From Bacteroidota bacterium (GTDB lineage: Bacteria; Bacteroidota; Bacteroidia; Bacteroidales; Prolixibacteraceae): a stretch of 36,019 bases of DNA. The notes under the pieces were generated by a model. That model ran no database searches. It was not told the origin of the DNA and was given only the letters and a program-made list of their open reading frames with translations. The DNA lies in the NCBI GenBank assembly GCA_029265715.1, contig JAJUGZ010000035.1, positions 1 through 36,019 of the forward strand, read 5' to 3'. Shown here piece after piece: positions 16,536 through 25,243 of the stretch. Position 1 is the stretch's first letter; each line of letters starts with the position of its first letter. Position numbers and translations under genes: made by a program.

Positions 16536-16630
16536 ATATTTTATGCACAAGATGACTGGTCATGTTCATAAATTATACCGTTAAAAAAGCTTATCTGATT
16601 GTATATCAGTGTGATTATTTTAACAGGTGA

Positions 16631-17620
16631 TTAGATTTTTTCAGCTTCCTTTTTTAAACGTTCTTTATCGATCGGGACGACCCCCGCTTTCTCACAAACT
16701 AAGCCTCCGGCCAGATTTGACAGTTGTGCTATAACTGGCGCGGGTAAGCTGGCGGCCAGGCACAGGGCCGCTGTTGCAATCACTGTATCGCCTGCTCCGG
16801 ATACATCGGCTATGTCGCGGACCTCGGCCGGAAAATAGTTTTCTTTGACTCCGTTACTGATAAAAACGCCAAGCTCGGATAAGGTGATAAATATGAGACT
16901 AATTTGATTTTCTTTTTTAAATTTTTCAGCGGCTTTTTTTAATTCTTCCAGGTTATTTTTTTCGATGTTTAACTTTAATCCGTCACGGAATTCTTTAAAA
17001 TTCGGTTTAAATAAATCGAAGTTTTTATATCGCATAAAATTTCGGACTTTCGGGTCGACTGCAAGTAGAATGCCTTTTTGCCGGGCCAGATCAGTAACTT
17101 GTTTGATGATCGTCGGTGTAATCAGACCTTTGTCGTAATCAACAAAAACAATGATGTCAATTTTTCGATTGGCAATAATTTGCTGGATGGTATCCAAGAC
17201 TTGCTTTTCAGTTGGTTTATCAATCAAGGTCGAAACTTCCTGGTCGATTCTCGAGATTTGCTGTGTGCCACTAAAAATACGGGTTTTCAGGGTGGTCATC
17301 CGCCCTTTGTCGATGATGATTCCTTCGTCGCTCAGTTTTTTCTCCTGAAGTTTTTCAAGAAAAACTTTCCCTTTCTCATCGTTCCCGATTATGGATACCA
17401 AAATGGGGGTAGCCCCCAGGGCCTGCAGGTTCATCGACACATTGGCGGCCCCGCCTAAACGGTCTTCCTGTTTGGTGACAGTCACGATTGGTACCGGCGC
17501 TTCCGGAGATATACGGTCAACCCGTCCCCACAAATAATTGTCAACCATTGCATCGCCAATGACCAGAACCGTTATCTCCGAAAATTTATCGAATACTTCT
17601 TCTACGTAGACTTTTTCCAC
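16631..17620 (-). CDS. hldA: D-glycero-beta-D-manno-heptose-7-phosphate kinase (RfaE1-type)
   Basis: A 329-residue PfkB/ribokinase-family sugar kinase that makes heptose 1,7-bisphosphate for the LPS inner core. The N-terminal VIGDAMVDNYLWGRVDRISPE and the GGAANVSMNLQALG substrate-binding segment are typical of RfaE domain I. The anion-hole motif DVSGAGD has catalytic Asp278. The C-terminal adenylyltransferase domain of the bifunctional HldE is absent, so the second step needs a separate HldC. The gene is flanked by gaps on both sides and probably transcribed alone. Confidence 0.9.
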   Translation of the reverse strand: MEKVYVEEVFDKFSEITVLVIGDAMVDNYLWGRVDRISPEAPVPIVTVTKQEDRLGGAANVSMNLQALGATPILVSIIGNDEKGKVFLEKLQEKKLSDEGIIIDKGRMTTLKTRIFSGTQQISRIDQEVSTLIDKPTEKQVLDTIQQIIANRKIDIIVFVDYDKGLITPTIIKQVTDLARQKGILLAVDPKVRNFMRYKNFDLFKPNFKEFRDGLKLNIEKNNLEELKKAAEKFKKENQISLIFITLSELGVFISNGVKENYFPAEVRDIADVSGAGDTVIATAALCLAASLPAPVIAQLSNLAGGLVCEKAGVVPIDKERLKKEAEKI

Positions 17621-17642
17621 TGTACAATTTTTTAGACCCTTA

Positions 17643-17650
17643 CAAAAATA
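17643..17650 (-). promoter_or_regulatory. Candidate -7 element of the heptose kinase gene
   Basis: The minus strand reads TATTTTTG, matching TAnnTTTG exactly, 23 bases before the ATG. Sequence and spacing are the same as for the EamA gene at 6106-6113. Confidence 0.45.
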
Positions 17651-17783
17651 GTAAAATTCATTCCGCGTGGAAATTAATTTAGCGTTGCACTCATTGACAC
17701 GATGTATGTATTTTTAATCAATTTATGTAAAAACAAATACAGCATTCACAATAAGATCAGGGTTTGAATAAAAGCTTGTTAAA

Positions 17784-20264
17784 CTACATTGGATCAACAT
17801 CGGCATAGATTGTCAATCCTGAATTATTGGGTTGATTTCTGGTTTGTTCAATTACGTTCAGCATCTGTTTTTTTGCTTCGGCTACTTTGCTGTCGCGCGC
17901 AAGTTTTATCCAGATCTCTTTTTGGTACCAGGTTTGAATGCGGCCAACGACGGGGTATTCCGGGCCAAGTACATTGCGTGGGAACATTTTTTTTAGTTCG
18001 TTGGCCAGATGAAATGCAGCAAGGTCCAGTCGTTCTTTGTTCTTATGCTTGACGACGACTTTAATAATCCGGAAATAGGGCGGATAGCGAAACATTTTCC
18101 GCTCAGACAACTGATTGGTGAAGAGTTTTTCCCAGGCATTTTCTGACGCGCAGGCAATAACCGGATGTTCGGGTTGACTGGTTTGTAACACAACTTTTCC
18201 GCGTTTGTTTTTTCGTCCGGCCCGTCCGCTTACCTGCGAAATAAGTTGAAAACTCCGTTCGTATGACCGAAAATCGGGGTAATTGATCAGGTTGTCGGCA
18301 TTCAAAATACCCACGACCCGAACATTGTCGAAGTCTAATCCTTTGGTTACCATTTGGGTTCCGACCAGTATGTCGATTTGTCCCGATTCAAAGCGGGAGA
18401 TAATTTGCTGAAAGGCGTTTTTTGCGCGGGTCGAGTCTAAATCCATCCGGGCAACGCGCGCTTCGGGAAACAAAATGCTGATTTCGTCTTCAATTTTTTC
18501 GGTTCCAAATCCGCGTGTCCGGATATCTTCGGAGCCACAAGCCGGGCACCGCTGTGGCATTGAATAGGTTTGTCCGCAATAGTGGCAAACCAGTCCGGAA
18601 CGGTTTTTATGGTATGTCTGACTGACATCGCAATTGTTGCACTTGGGGATCCATCCACAGGTTGCACATTGGATAAACGGGGCAAATCCGCGCCGGTTTT
18701 GAAACAGGATAACCTGTTCATGGTTGGTTAATGCCTGATCAATTTCGTTGTATAATTCCGGAGTAAAAATCGATTTCATCTGCTTTCGCTTGGTGGCTTC
18801 GCGGGTGTTTGCCACAATAATTTCCGGAAGCTCGATTCCCTGGAAGCGTTCTGTCAGGGTCACCAATCCGTAGCGGTTGCTTTTGGCGTTGAAATAGCTT
18901 TCGACCGATGGCGTAGCTGTTCCTAACAGCACGTTTGCACCGTAGATATTTCCCATCAGGACGGCCAGATCGCGGGCATTGTAGCGCGGCGCCGGGTCGA
19001 ACTGTTTGTAGCTGTTTTCGTGTTCCTCGTCAACAATGATGAGCCCGAGATTCGAGAAGGGTAAAAATACCGCCGAGCGTGCACCAATGATTACCCGGAA
19101 CGGATGCCCGTTTTTCCCGGGTTTTTCGTTCAGCACGTTGAACCAGATCTCAACTCGTTCTGCATCGTTAAATTTCGAGTGGTAAATGCCGGCCTGATCG
19201 CCAAATGCCGTTTTTAAACGGTTAATAAGTTGGGTGGTAAGCCCGATCTCCGGAACCAGATATAAAACTTGCTTGCCTTCTTTGATTTGCTCTTCGATGA
19301 GTTTGATGTATATTTCGGTCTTTCCACTCGAGGTTACGCCATGTAATAGTACTGTTGAATGATTTTTGAATTGGTCGTGGATGTCGGAAAAGGCCTGAAA
19401 CTGAGTGGCGCTTAATTCCTTTATTGTCCCGTGGGTCGTTCCCGATTGCCCGATTCGTCCGGTTTCTTTCCGGAAAACTTCCAAGATTTGTTTTTCCTCC
19501 AGACTTTTTAAGGTGCCATCCGTTGAGTTGGCAATCTCCAGTAATTCTTTTTTCCCTATTTCGTCGGTTGACTGGTTGGCATACCGGGTTTCGGCCAAAA
19601 AAACCTGGAAAAGTTGTTCCTGTTTTTTTGCTTTGCCTAACCTGTTGAGAGCCTTCGTGATTTGTTCATCTGTTGTAATAGAAGGGCTTAACCTGACGTA
19701 TGACTGGGTCAGTGGTTTATAGTTTTCGCGCAGTTGTTCTTCGATCAGGATGGCATTTTTTTCAAGCAGCAGTTTCAGTACCGGATAGGAGGTTTGTTGC
19801 CCCAGAAACTGGTTGATATCCTGAATGCTGGCAGATTGGCGGCTTTCCAGCAGCAGTAAAAACGATTGTTCTTTTTCGCTCAAGGGCGTTGTGGCGACTG
19901 TATCGGGGTTCAGGCTGATGCGGGTCTGGCTTTCGAGCTTCAGTCCGGAGGGCAAGGCTGCTTTAAAAACTTCGCCCAGCGAACAGCAATAATATTCGGC
20001 AATCCATTCCCACAGTCGAATTTGCTTTTGATTGACGATAGGTTCTTCGTCCAGAATTGCTTCGATTGATTTTAGTTCAAATCCGGCATCCGGGGCTGTG
20101 TGGTGAAGTTTGTAAACCAAGGCCGAAAAAAACTTTCGCGCGCCAAACTGTACGATGACCCGAACTCCGGTTTTTATTTTGGGTTCGAATGCAACCGGCA
20201 CTCGATAGGTGAATTTATCGTGCAAGGGGAGAGGTAATATGACTTCGGCAAACAATTCTTCCAT
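17784..20264 (-). CDS. priA: Primosomal protein N' (replication restart helicase PriA)
   Basis: An 826-residue helicase that reloads the replisome at stalled forks. The N-terminal 3'-end-binding and winged-helix domains occupy about 1-280. Helicase motifs include Walker A GVTSSGKT (309-316) and the DEEH box (412-415), and helicase motif VI contains QVSGRAGR. The zinc-binding insert has four CxxC pairs (CATC, CNNC, CHYC, CPAC). Length is normal for Bacteroidota. About 140 bases separate it from pfkA upstream, with the pfkA terminator between them, so it is its own transcription unit. Confidence 0.97.
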   Translation of the reverse strand: MEELFAEVILPLPLHDKFTYRVPVAFEPKIKTGVRVIVQFGARKFFSALVYKLHHTAPDAGFELKSIEAILDEEPIVNQKQIRLWEWIAEYYCCSLGEVFKAALPSGLKLESQTRISLNPDTVATTPLSEKEQSFLLLLESRQSASIQDINQFLGQQTSYPVLKLLLEKNAILIEEQLRENYKPLTQSYVRLSPSITTDEQITKALNRLGKAKKQEQLFQVFLAETRYANQSTDEIGKKELLEIANSTDGTLKSLEEKQILEVFRKETGRIGQSGTTHGTIKELSATQFQAFSDIHDQFKNHSTVLLHGVTSSGKTEIYIKLIEEQIKEGKQVLYLVPEIGLTTQLINRLKTAFGDQAGIYHSKFNDAERVEIWFNVLNEKPGKNGHPFRVIIGARSAVFLPFSNLGLIIVDEEHENSYKQFDPAPRYNARDLAVLMGNIYGANVLLGTATPSVESYFNAKSNRYGLVTLTERFQGIELPEIIVANTREATKRKQMKSIFTPELYNEIDQALTNHEQVILFQNRRGFAPFIQCATCGWIPKCNNCDVSQTYHKNRSGLVCHYCGQTYSMPQRCPACGSEDIRTRGFGTEKIEDEISILFPEARVARMDLDSTRAKNAFQQIISRFESGQIDILVGTQMVTKGLDFDNVRVVGILNADNLINYPDFRSYERSFQLISQVSGRAGRKNKRGKVVLQTSQPEHPVIACASENAWEKLFTNQLSERKMFRYPPYFRIIKVVVKHKNKERLDLAAFHLANELKKMFPRNVLGPEYPVVGRIQTWYQKEIWIKLARDSKVAEAKKQMLNVIEQTRNQPNNSGLTIYADVDPM

Positions 20265-20338
20265 ACAGAAACAAAGCTCCGGGAAAGGTACTGGTTTTTG
20301 CCCAATGGCTTTTGGATTGTTGAAAAGTTTTAAAAGAG

Positions 20339-20388
20339 AAAAGCTGTCCCTAAAAGCCCGAATGAAATGACTTTTAGAGACAGCTTTT
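20339..20388 (-). terminator. Terminator of pfkA
   Basis: On the minus strand AAAAGCTGTCTCTAAAAG pairs with CTTTTAGGGACAGCTTTT over 18 positions. The single non-Watson-Crick pair is a U-G wobble in the minus-strand RNA but a C/A mismatch on the plus strand, which supports minus-strand use. A T-rich run follows. Confidence 0.82.
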
Positions 20389-20402
20389 AAAACGATACCT
20401 GC

Positions 20403-21431
20403 CTATTGGTTGGTTAGCAATACTTTTTGGATATCAATCAGATCTTCGTCGATGCTGTGGTTCAGTTTGATGGCTTTGTTGAACGGCACATGGACGATCT
20501 TGTTGTTCATCAGTCCGATCATGATACTTTTCTGGTCATCCAGCAAGGCATCGACGGCGGCAACTCCCATTTTTGTAGCGGCAATGCGGTCCTGGGCCGA
20601 TGGGTTTCCACCGCGTTGAATGTGGCCAAGGATTGACACGCGAACATCCAGGTCGGGGTGGTCTTTGCGGACCTGTTCGGCTATTTTCATTGCGCCGCCA
20701 GCTTCTTCTCCTTCTGCAACCATCACAATCCCACTGGTTTCTTTGTCTTTATAACCTTTTGCCAGAAAGCGGTTCAGGCTGCTGCCGTTGTCGCTCGATT
20801 CCGGGATCAGGATGGCTTCGGCGCCACAGGCAATCCCGCTCGAAAGCGCCAGCAGCCCGGCTTCGCGGCCCATCACTTCAACAAAGAAAATACGTCCGTG
20901 TGAACGGGCTGTATCTTTTATTTTGTCAACGGCCTCAACCACGGTATTTAACGCTGTGTCGTACCCGATGGTATAATCGGTTCCGTAAATATCGTTGTCA
21001 ATGGTTCCTGGAATCCCTACAAACGGGATATCGTAGTCTTGCGAAAAGACCAAGGCGCCTGTGAATGAACCGTCGCCGCCAATAACGACCACCGCGTCGA
21101 TTTCGGCTTTTTTGAGTTGCTGGTAAGCTTTTTCTCGGCCTTCAGGCGTGCGGAATTCTTTGCTCCGGGCTGTTTTCAGGATAGTACCTCCTTGGTGCAT
21201 AATTCCGGAAACGTCGGTGGATTTCAGGTTGATAAAATCGCCTTCAATCATTCCCTGGTAACCACGTCGGATACCTACCACTTTTAGTTTGTGCGCAATG
21301 GCGGCGCGGGTTACAGCGCGTACTGCGGCATTCATGCCCGGTGCGTCACCTCCTGAGGTGAAAACACCTATTTTTTGAATTTTCTTCCGTTTGGTGGAAG
21401 ATTCCTGGTTTGTCATATTGTCTGTGCTCAT
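20403..21431 (-). CDS. pfkA: ATP-dependent 6-phosphofructokinase
   Basis: A 342-residue glycolytic enzyme that phosphorylates fructose 6-phosphate. Visible motifs are the N-terminal GVFTSGGDAPGMNA, GGDGS (118-122) and PGTIDND (141-147, catalytic Asp145). Glycine after GGD, and glycine in place of lysine in the PGTIDND motif, mark the ATP-dependent type; the pyrophosphate-dependent type would have GGDD and PKTIDND. FVEVMGREAG and LGHIQRGG follow. About 20 extra N-terminal residues precede the conserved core, and Met6 is an alternative start. It is transcribed alone, with a terminator just downstream. Confidence 0.96.
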   Translation of the reverse strand: MSTDNMTNQESSTKRKKIQKIGVFTSGGDAPGMNAAVRAVTRAAIAHKLKVVGIRRGYQGMIEGDFINLKSTDVSGIMHQGGTILKTARSKEFRTPEGREKAYQQLKKAEIDAVVVIGGDGSFTGALVFSQDYDIPFVGIPGTIDNDIYGTDYTIGYDTALNTVVEAVDKIKDTARSHGRIFFVEVMGREAGLLALSSGIACGAEAILIPESSDNGSSLNRFLAKGYKDKETSGIVMVAEGEEAGGAMKIAEQVRKDHPDLDVRVSILGHIQRGGNPSAQDRIAATKMGVAAVDALLDDQKSIMIGLMNNKIVHVPFNKAIKLNHSIDEDLIDIQKVLLTNQ

Positions 21432-21536
21432 TTCAGTTTCTCTTTTATAAGTTTGTTAGAATTCAGTACAAAGTAAGTTCGAGTTTAAAACATGTAGGGG
21501 CAATCGCCGGTAGTTCCCGGGAAGATTAATGAAGAC

Positions 21537-22400
21537 TTAAACTTCCCGAACAGCCTGCGCTATTTTTTCCATCAGCCATTGGGGCGTTGATGTAGCCCCG
21601 CAGATTCCTATTGTTTTTGCATCGTTAAACCACTCATTCTTTAATTCTTCGGGAGATGAAACGAAGTGCGTTTGAGGGTTTACTTCGAGGCAGGCGTGAA
21701 ACAAAACTTTGGCATTTGAACTTTTGGCCCCGCCAACAAAAATAACAACATCGAAACGTGCGGCAAATACCCGTAAATGCGGCTCACGGTTTGAGACCTG
21801 GCGGCAAATCGTGTCGTGCACGGTTAGTTCTCCCGCACGGTTAGTTTGTGAAATTTTTTGAGCCAACTCCCGAAAATCAGAAACGGCCATTGTGGTCTGC
21901 GAAAACAAAGTAACCGCTCGCTCCGGATCAATTTTAGTTAAATCGTTTTCGTTTTGGACGATAATAGCTGTATTGCCCGTTTGTCCGTTCAGTCCGTCTA
22001 CCTCGGCGTGCCCTTCTTTCCCGAAAATAACTAATTGTTTGTTTTCCCTGGGCATTGTTTCCGAAGCTTTCCGGATCCGTTCCTGAAGTTTTAGGACAAC
22101 CGGGCAGGTACCATCGATGAGAGTAATGTTATTTTCGCGAGCATATTGATAGGTTGCCGGTGGTTCGCCATGGGCACGCAACAAAACCGTGCAGTTTTTG
22201 AGTGTGAAAAACGTTTCCCGGTCGATGACATTCAGCCCTTTGGCCGCCAATCGTTGAACTTCCATCTCGTTGTGGACGATGTCGCCCAGACAGTACAAAG
22301 CCGGATTCTGGGCCAGGTATTGCTCTGCTTTTCTGATAGCATGGGTCACGCCAAAGCAAAATCCTGATTTATGGTCAATTTCAATGATTCGTGTGTTCAT
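21537..22400 (-). CDS. ispH: 4-hydroxy-3-methylbut-2-enyl diphosphate reductase
   Basis: A 287-residue iron-sulfur enzyme catalysing the last step of the MEP isoprenoid pathway (HMBPP to IPP and DMAPP). The three cluster cysteines are visible: Cys15 (GFCFGV), Cys99 (DGTCPVV) and Cys199 (DTICRQVSNRE). It also has LRAHGEPP, FGKEGHAEVDGLNG and VGGAKSSNAKVLF. Length is normal, with no S1 extension. It lies 32 bases downstream of cmk in the same direction, so the two are probably co-transcribed. Confidence 0.96.
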   Translation of the reverse strand: MNTRIIEIDHKSGFCFGVTHAIRKAEQYLAQNPALYCLGDIVHNEMEVQRLAAKGLNVIDRETFFTLKNCTVLLRAHGEPPATYQYARENNITLIDGTCPVVLKLQERIRKASETMPRENKQLVIFGKEGHAEVDGLNGQTGNTAIIVQNENDLTKIDPERAVTLFSQTTMAVSDFRELAQKISQTNRAGELTVHDTICRQVSNREPHLRVFAARFDVVIFVGGAKSSNAKVLFHACLEVNPQTHFVSSPEELKNEWFNDAKTIGICGATSTPQWLMEKIAQAVREV

Positions 22401-22432
22401 CGAATTCGATTTTTGTTTGGATGGTTAGCCCT

Positions 22433-23131
22433 TCAGAAAACGTTAATTCGTTGCCAGGCCTGATCCAATACCCACTTTAGTTGTTGTTCGCGGGTGAGAT
22501 AGCTGTTGTCTAAAACAATGGCGTCGTCGGCTTTTCGGAGTGGGCTTATGGCACGTGTCGAGTCAATCCGGTCGCGCTCGGTTACGTTTTCAAGAATGGC
22601 TTTAAAGTCAACGGTTTCGCCTTTCCCAGCTAATTCATCATACCGTCGTTGGGCGCGGATCTCGGGAGAGGCCGTTACAAAAACTTTGAGTTCGGCCTGT
22701 GGAAAAACGACCGTACCAATGTCGCGGCCATCCATTACAATGCCTTTGTTTTTGCCCATTTCCTGTTGCTGCCGGACCATGGCCGAGCGAACTTCGGCGA
22801 TGGTTGCTACCGGGCTGACATGCTGCGAAACAGGTAGTTGTCTGATTTCTGTTTCGACATTCTCTCCGTTCAGTATGGTTTCGTTCTCTTGAGTTTGGGG
22901 GTTAAACCGGAATGAAATCTGGATTTCAGGAAGTTTGCCGATCAGGGCTTTTTCGTCGACTTTGCCATTATCAATCAGGTTGTTTCGAAGAGCAAACAAG
23001 GTAACTGCCCGGTACATGGCTCCGCTGTCGAGGTAAATGTACCCGAGTTCGCGGGCAACGGCTTTTGCGATTGTGCTTTTCCCGCAGGATGAATGGCCGT
23101 CGATGGCAATGATAATTTTAGTTTCAGGCAT
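22433..23131 (-). CDS. cmk: Cytidylate (CMP) kinase
   Basis: A 232-residue P-loop kinase that converts CMP and dCMP to the diphosphates. The start at 23131 is chosen because the conserved domain begins at once ([21 protein letters not shown]-loop about 12-20). An ORF extension to 23221 adds 30 residues with no family match. Other motifs are [16 protein letters not shown], the [10 protein letters not shown] segment, and the [14 protein letters not shown] and [14 protein letters not shown] regions of the NMP-binding and lid domains. It is the first gene of the cmk-ispH pair. Confidence 0.94.
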   Translation of the reverse strand: MPETKIIIAIDGHSSCGKSTIAKAVARELGYIYLDSGAMYRAVTLFALRNNLIDNGKVDEKALIGKLPEIQISFRFNPQTQENETILNGENVETEIRQLPVSQHVSPVATIAEVRSAMVRQQQEMGKNKGIVMDGRDIGTVVFPQAELKVFVTASPEIRAQRRYDELAGKGETVDFKAILENVTERDRIDSTRAISPLRKADDAIVLDNSYLTREQQLKWVLDQAWQRINVF

Positions 23132-23512
23132 GTTTTTAACATTTCGCGCAAAGATAAAACCTTTTGCCGTTTTCTGTGGGGCAATAATGCTTTCTACAAG
23201 TCCTGATTTGTTTTTTGACAAAATGACGCTTATTTTTCATGCGTTTATTTTTTACTTTTTAATTGATACATGGAATTCGTATGATTGGTGGATAATTATT
23301 TTGTTTGGTTTTTTTCAGATCATGCTCATTTCATAAGTAAATATTGTTGTTAAAATATTGAAATTTAGGTGTGTGCTTATGGAACTCCATGCCATGAAAA
23401 TTAGCTTCTCTAATAATATTTACATGGCCTTTGGTGCCACCACCATAAATTTTGTTACTGTGGCATGTTCGTTTCATTCGTAATTTTTGATCAGCAGCAT
23501 CGGTTGCAGAAA
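23132..23512. other. AT-rich divergent intergenic region upstream of the sigma factor
   Basis: These 381 bases separate cmk (minus) from the ECF sigma gene (plus). No ORF with family character is present. Small inverted repeats occur around 23380-23391 (ATGGA/TCCAT) and 23428-23436 (GGTGCCACC). Their function is unknown, though an operator for the sigma/FecR unit is possible. No exact TAnnTTTG element is seen on the plus strand close to the gene. Confidence 0.35.
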
Positions 23513-24082
23513 ATGACAAATATGGAGAATGTTTTCATAATGCGGATACGACAAAATGATTCATCAGCCCTTGATGAGTTATTTGATAGTTATTACGAGA
23601 AACTTTGTAACTACGCGTATTCTATAATCCGCGATTATACGGATGCCGAAGATATTGTTCAGGATTTGTTCGTAGCGATCTGGCTGAGAAGGCATTCGCT
23701 GGTGATCAATTCTTCGGTTAAAGCCTATCTTTTCCGATGTGTTTACAATGCTTGTCTGGATTACCGGAAGCATGAAAAAGTAAAGTTGAAATTTGAACTT
23801 CAGGGAAAAGCAACAATCGAATCATGCGAGTTTCAACAATCGATTGACGATTATGACCTGAGCGAGAAAATAGAACAAGCCATTGAAAAACTACCTGAAA
23901 AAATGCGGGAGATTTTTTGTCTGAGCCGCTTTGAACAACTTACTTATGCCGAAATAGCCATGAAACTTGATATCTCAGTTAATACGGTTGATACCCAGAT
24001 CCGCAGGGCGCTGAAAAACCTAAAAAAACAATTGAATGAATACATCATTTCGTTGTTTGTGATTTTTTTTGGGGAAAAATAA
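23513..24082 (+). CDS. ECF RNA polymerase sigma-70 factor (FecI/SigW-like, PUL-associated)
   Basis: A 189-residue extracytoplasmic-function sigma factor. Region 2 (about 15-80) contains LFDSYYEKLCNYAYSII and DAEDIVQDLFVAIW. Region 4 (about 115-170) contains LPEKMREIFCLSRFEQLTYAEIAMKLDISVNTVDTQ in overlapping pieces, including the helix-turn-helix. The ORF reaches back to an ATG at 23465, but the conserved region begins just after Met at 23513 or 23522. It is followed by a FecR anti-sigma gene 58 bases downstream and then SusC/SusD, so it should direct transcription of that locus when released by the anti-sigma factor. Confidence 0.9.
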   Translation: MTNMENVFIMRIRQNDSSALDELFDSYYEKLCNYAYSIIRDYTDAEDIVQDLFVAIWLRRHSLVINSSVKAYLFRCVYNACLDYRKHEKVKLKFELQGKATIESCEFQQSIDDYDLSEKIEQAIEKLPEKMREIFCLSRFEQLTYAEIAMKLDISVNTVDTQIRRALKNLKKQLNEYIISLFVIFFGEK

Positions 24083-24140
24083 AAAGTCTTGTCACGGAAA
24101 ATTTCGCAGTGGTCGTCATATTTCTGGAAAAGCATAAAAA

Positions 24141-25115
24141 ATGGAATATTTGAATTCAGAGATGGACGAATTGTGGGGAAAGATATTATCGGGTAATGCG
24201 AACAAAGAGGAGATTACTGCTTTTGAGCTTTGGCTAAAAGCATCACCTGAGAACAAGCAAGAGTTTCAGGAGTACAAACGAATTTGGGATGCAAGCCGAC
24301 TCAGGCATCATTATGATTTAGAGAAAGCCCGAATAAATATTTACCATAAGGTTGTGAGCCAAGGCATGGGGAAAAACTGGTGGTATTATTGGCAACGGGT
24401 TGCAGCTTTTTTATTCATTCCGTTGTTTTTAGTTTCAGTTTGGGGTGGTTACATAGTTTGGTCAGATTTCGGACGAGAGCAAATTGTTTCGGCTTATTCG
24501 CCCAAAGGGCAGTTTTCAAAAATAACACTTGGTGACGGTACCGAAGTGTGGTTGAATGCCGAGAGCGAACTTACATATGACAATCATCGCTACGGGAAGA
24601 TGAGCCGCGAAGTTCAGCTAACCGGAGAAGGTTATTTCAACGTGGCCAAAGATAAAAGTAAACCATTCATTGTTAAAGTTAACGGGAACAGGATACATGC
24701 CTTAGGAACGGCTTTTAATGTGAATGCATATGATGTGGAAAATATGCGCATAACGCTGGAAAAGGGGAAGATAAAGGTAAGTAATGATTTGCACGATATT
24801 TTGCTGAACCCCGGAGAACAGGCATTGATTACCCAATCGGGTGAAATTTCAAAATCGGATGTCGATCCGCAATTATTTACAACCTGGCACGAAGGAAAAA
24901 TCATTTTTAAGGATGAAAGCCTTGGAAACATGGCTATCGTTTTGGAGCGCATGTACGGAGTTTCAATCCATTTTGCAAACGAAAGCATTAAGGAATACCG
25001 ATACCGGGGAGTACTGAAGTATGATAATTCAATTTTTCATTTTCTTGACATTTTGAACATGACAACAGACATTAAATTCGAAATGCACGGTAAAGATATT
25101 TTCGTTTATCAATAA
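24141..25115 (+). CDS. FecR-type anti-sigma factor
   Basis: A 324-residue single-pass membrane regulator. The cytoplasmic N-terminus (about 1-85) has the sigma-binding LWGKILSGNANKEEITAFEL type helices. One transmembrane helix spans about 86-107. The periplasmic FecR domain (about 116-215) includes SKITLGDGTEVWLNAESELTY split around the GDGT turn, followed by VQLTGEGYFNVAKD. A C-terminal DUF4974 domain occupies about 255-322. It receives the signal from the STN domain of the neighbouring SusC and holds or releases the sigma factor encoded just upstream. Confidence 0.93.
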   Translation: MEYLNSEMDELWGKILSGNANKEEITAFELWLKASPENKQEFQEYKRIWDASRLRHHYDLEKARINIYHKVVSQGMGKNWWYYWQRVAAFLFIPLFLVSVWGGYIVWSDFGREQIVSAYSPKGQFSKITLGDGTEVWLNAESELTYDNHRYGKMSREVQLTGEGYFNVAKDKSKPFIVKVNGNRIHALGTAFNVNAYDVENMRITLEKGKIKVSNDLHDILLNPGEQALITQSGEISKSDVDPQLFTTWHEGKIIFKDESLGNMAIVLERMYGVSIHFANESIKEYRYRGVLKYDNSIFHFLDILNMTTDIKFEMHGKDIFVYQ

Positions 25116-25125
25116 TATAAATTTA

Positions 25126-25169
25126 GCAGCCTATGTAATAAGAAAAGGGAAAGGCTGCCACCTTTCCCT
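25126..25169 (+). promoter_or_regulatory. susC leader with two mutually exclusive hairpins
   Basis: Stem 1 pairs AGGGAAAGG (25146-25154) with CCTTTCCCT (25161-25169) perfectly over a 6-base loop. Stem 2 pairs GCAGCCT (25126-25132) with AGGCTGC (25152-25158). The right arm of stem 2 overlaps the left arm and loop of stem 1, so only one can form. No T-run follows stem 1. The pair lies 75-118 bases before the susC ATG. A riboregulatory switch is inferred from geometry only. Confidence 0.45.
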
Positions 25170-25243
25170 GCATAAAATTGTGTTAGTTAACGCTTTATCC
25201 CTGTCGGGAAAAGCATTGTTTTTAATACAAACGTTTCAAATTT

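Noticed and set aside
22548-22556. GCACGTGTC as a parS candidate
   Set aside because: It lies in the conserved cmk coding sequence and lacks the TGTTT/AAACA flanks.
23132-23221. 30-residue N-terminal extension of cmk
   Set aside because: CMP kinases begin at the P-loop strand. The extension has no family similarity, and an ATG lies exactly before the conserved domain.
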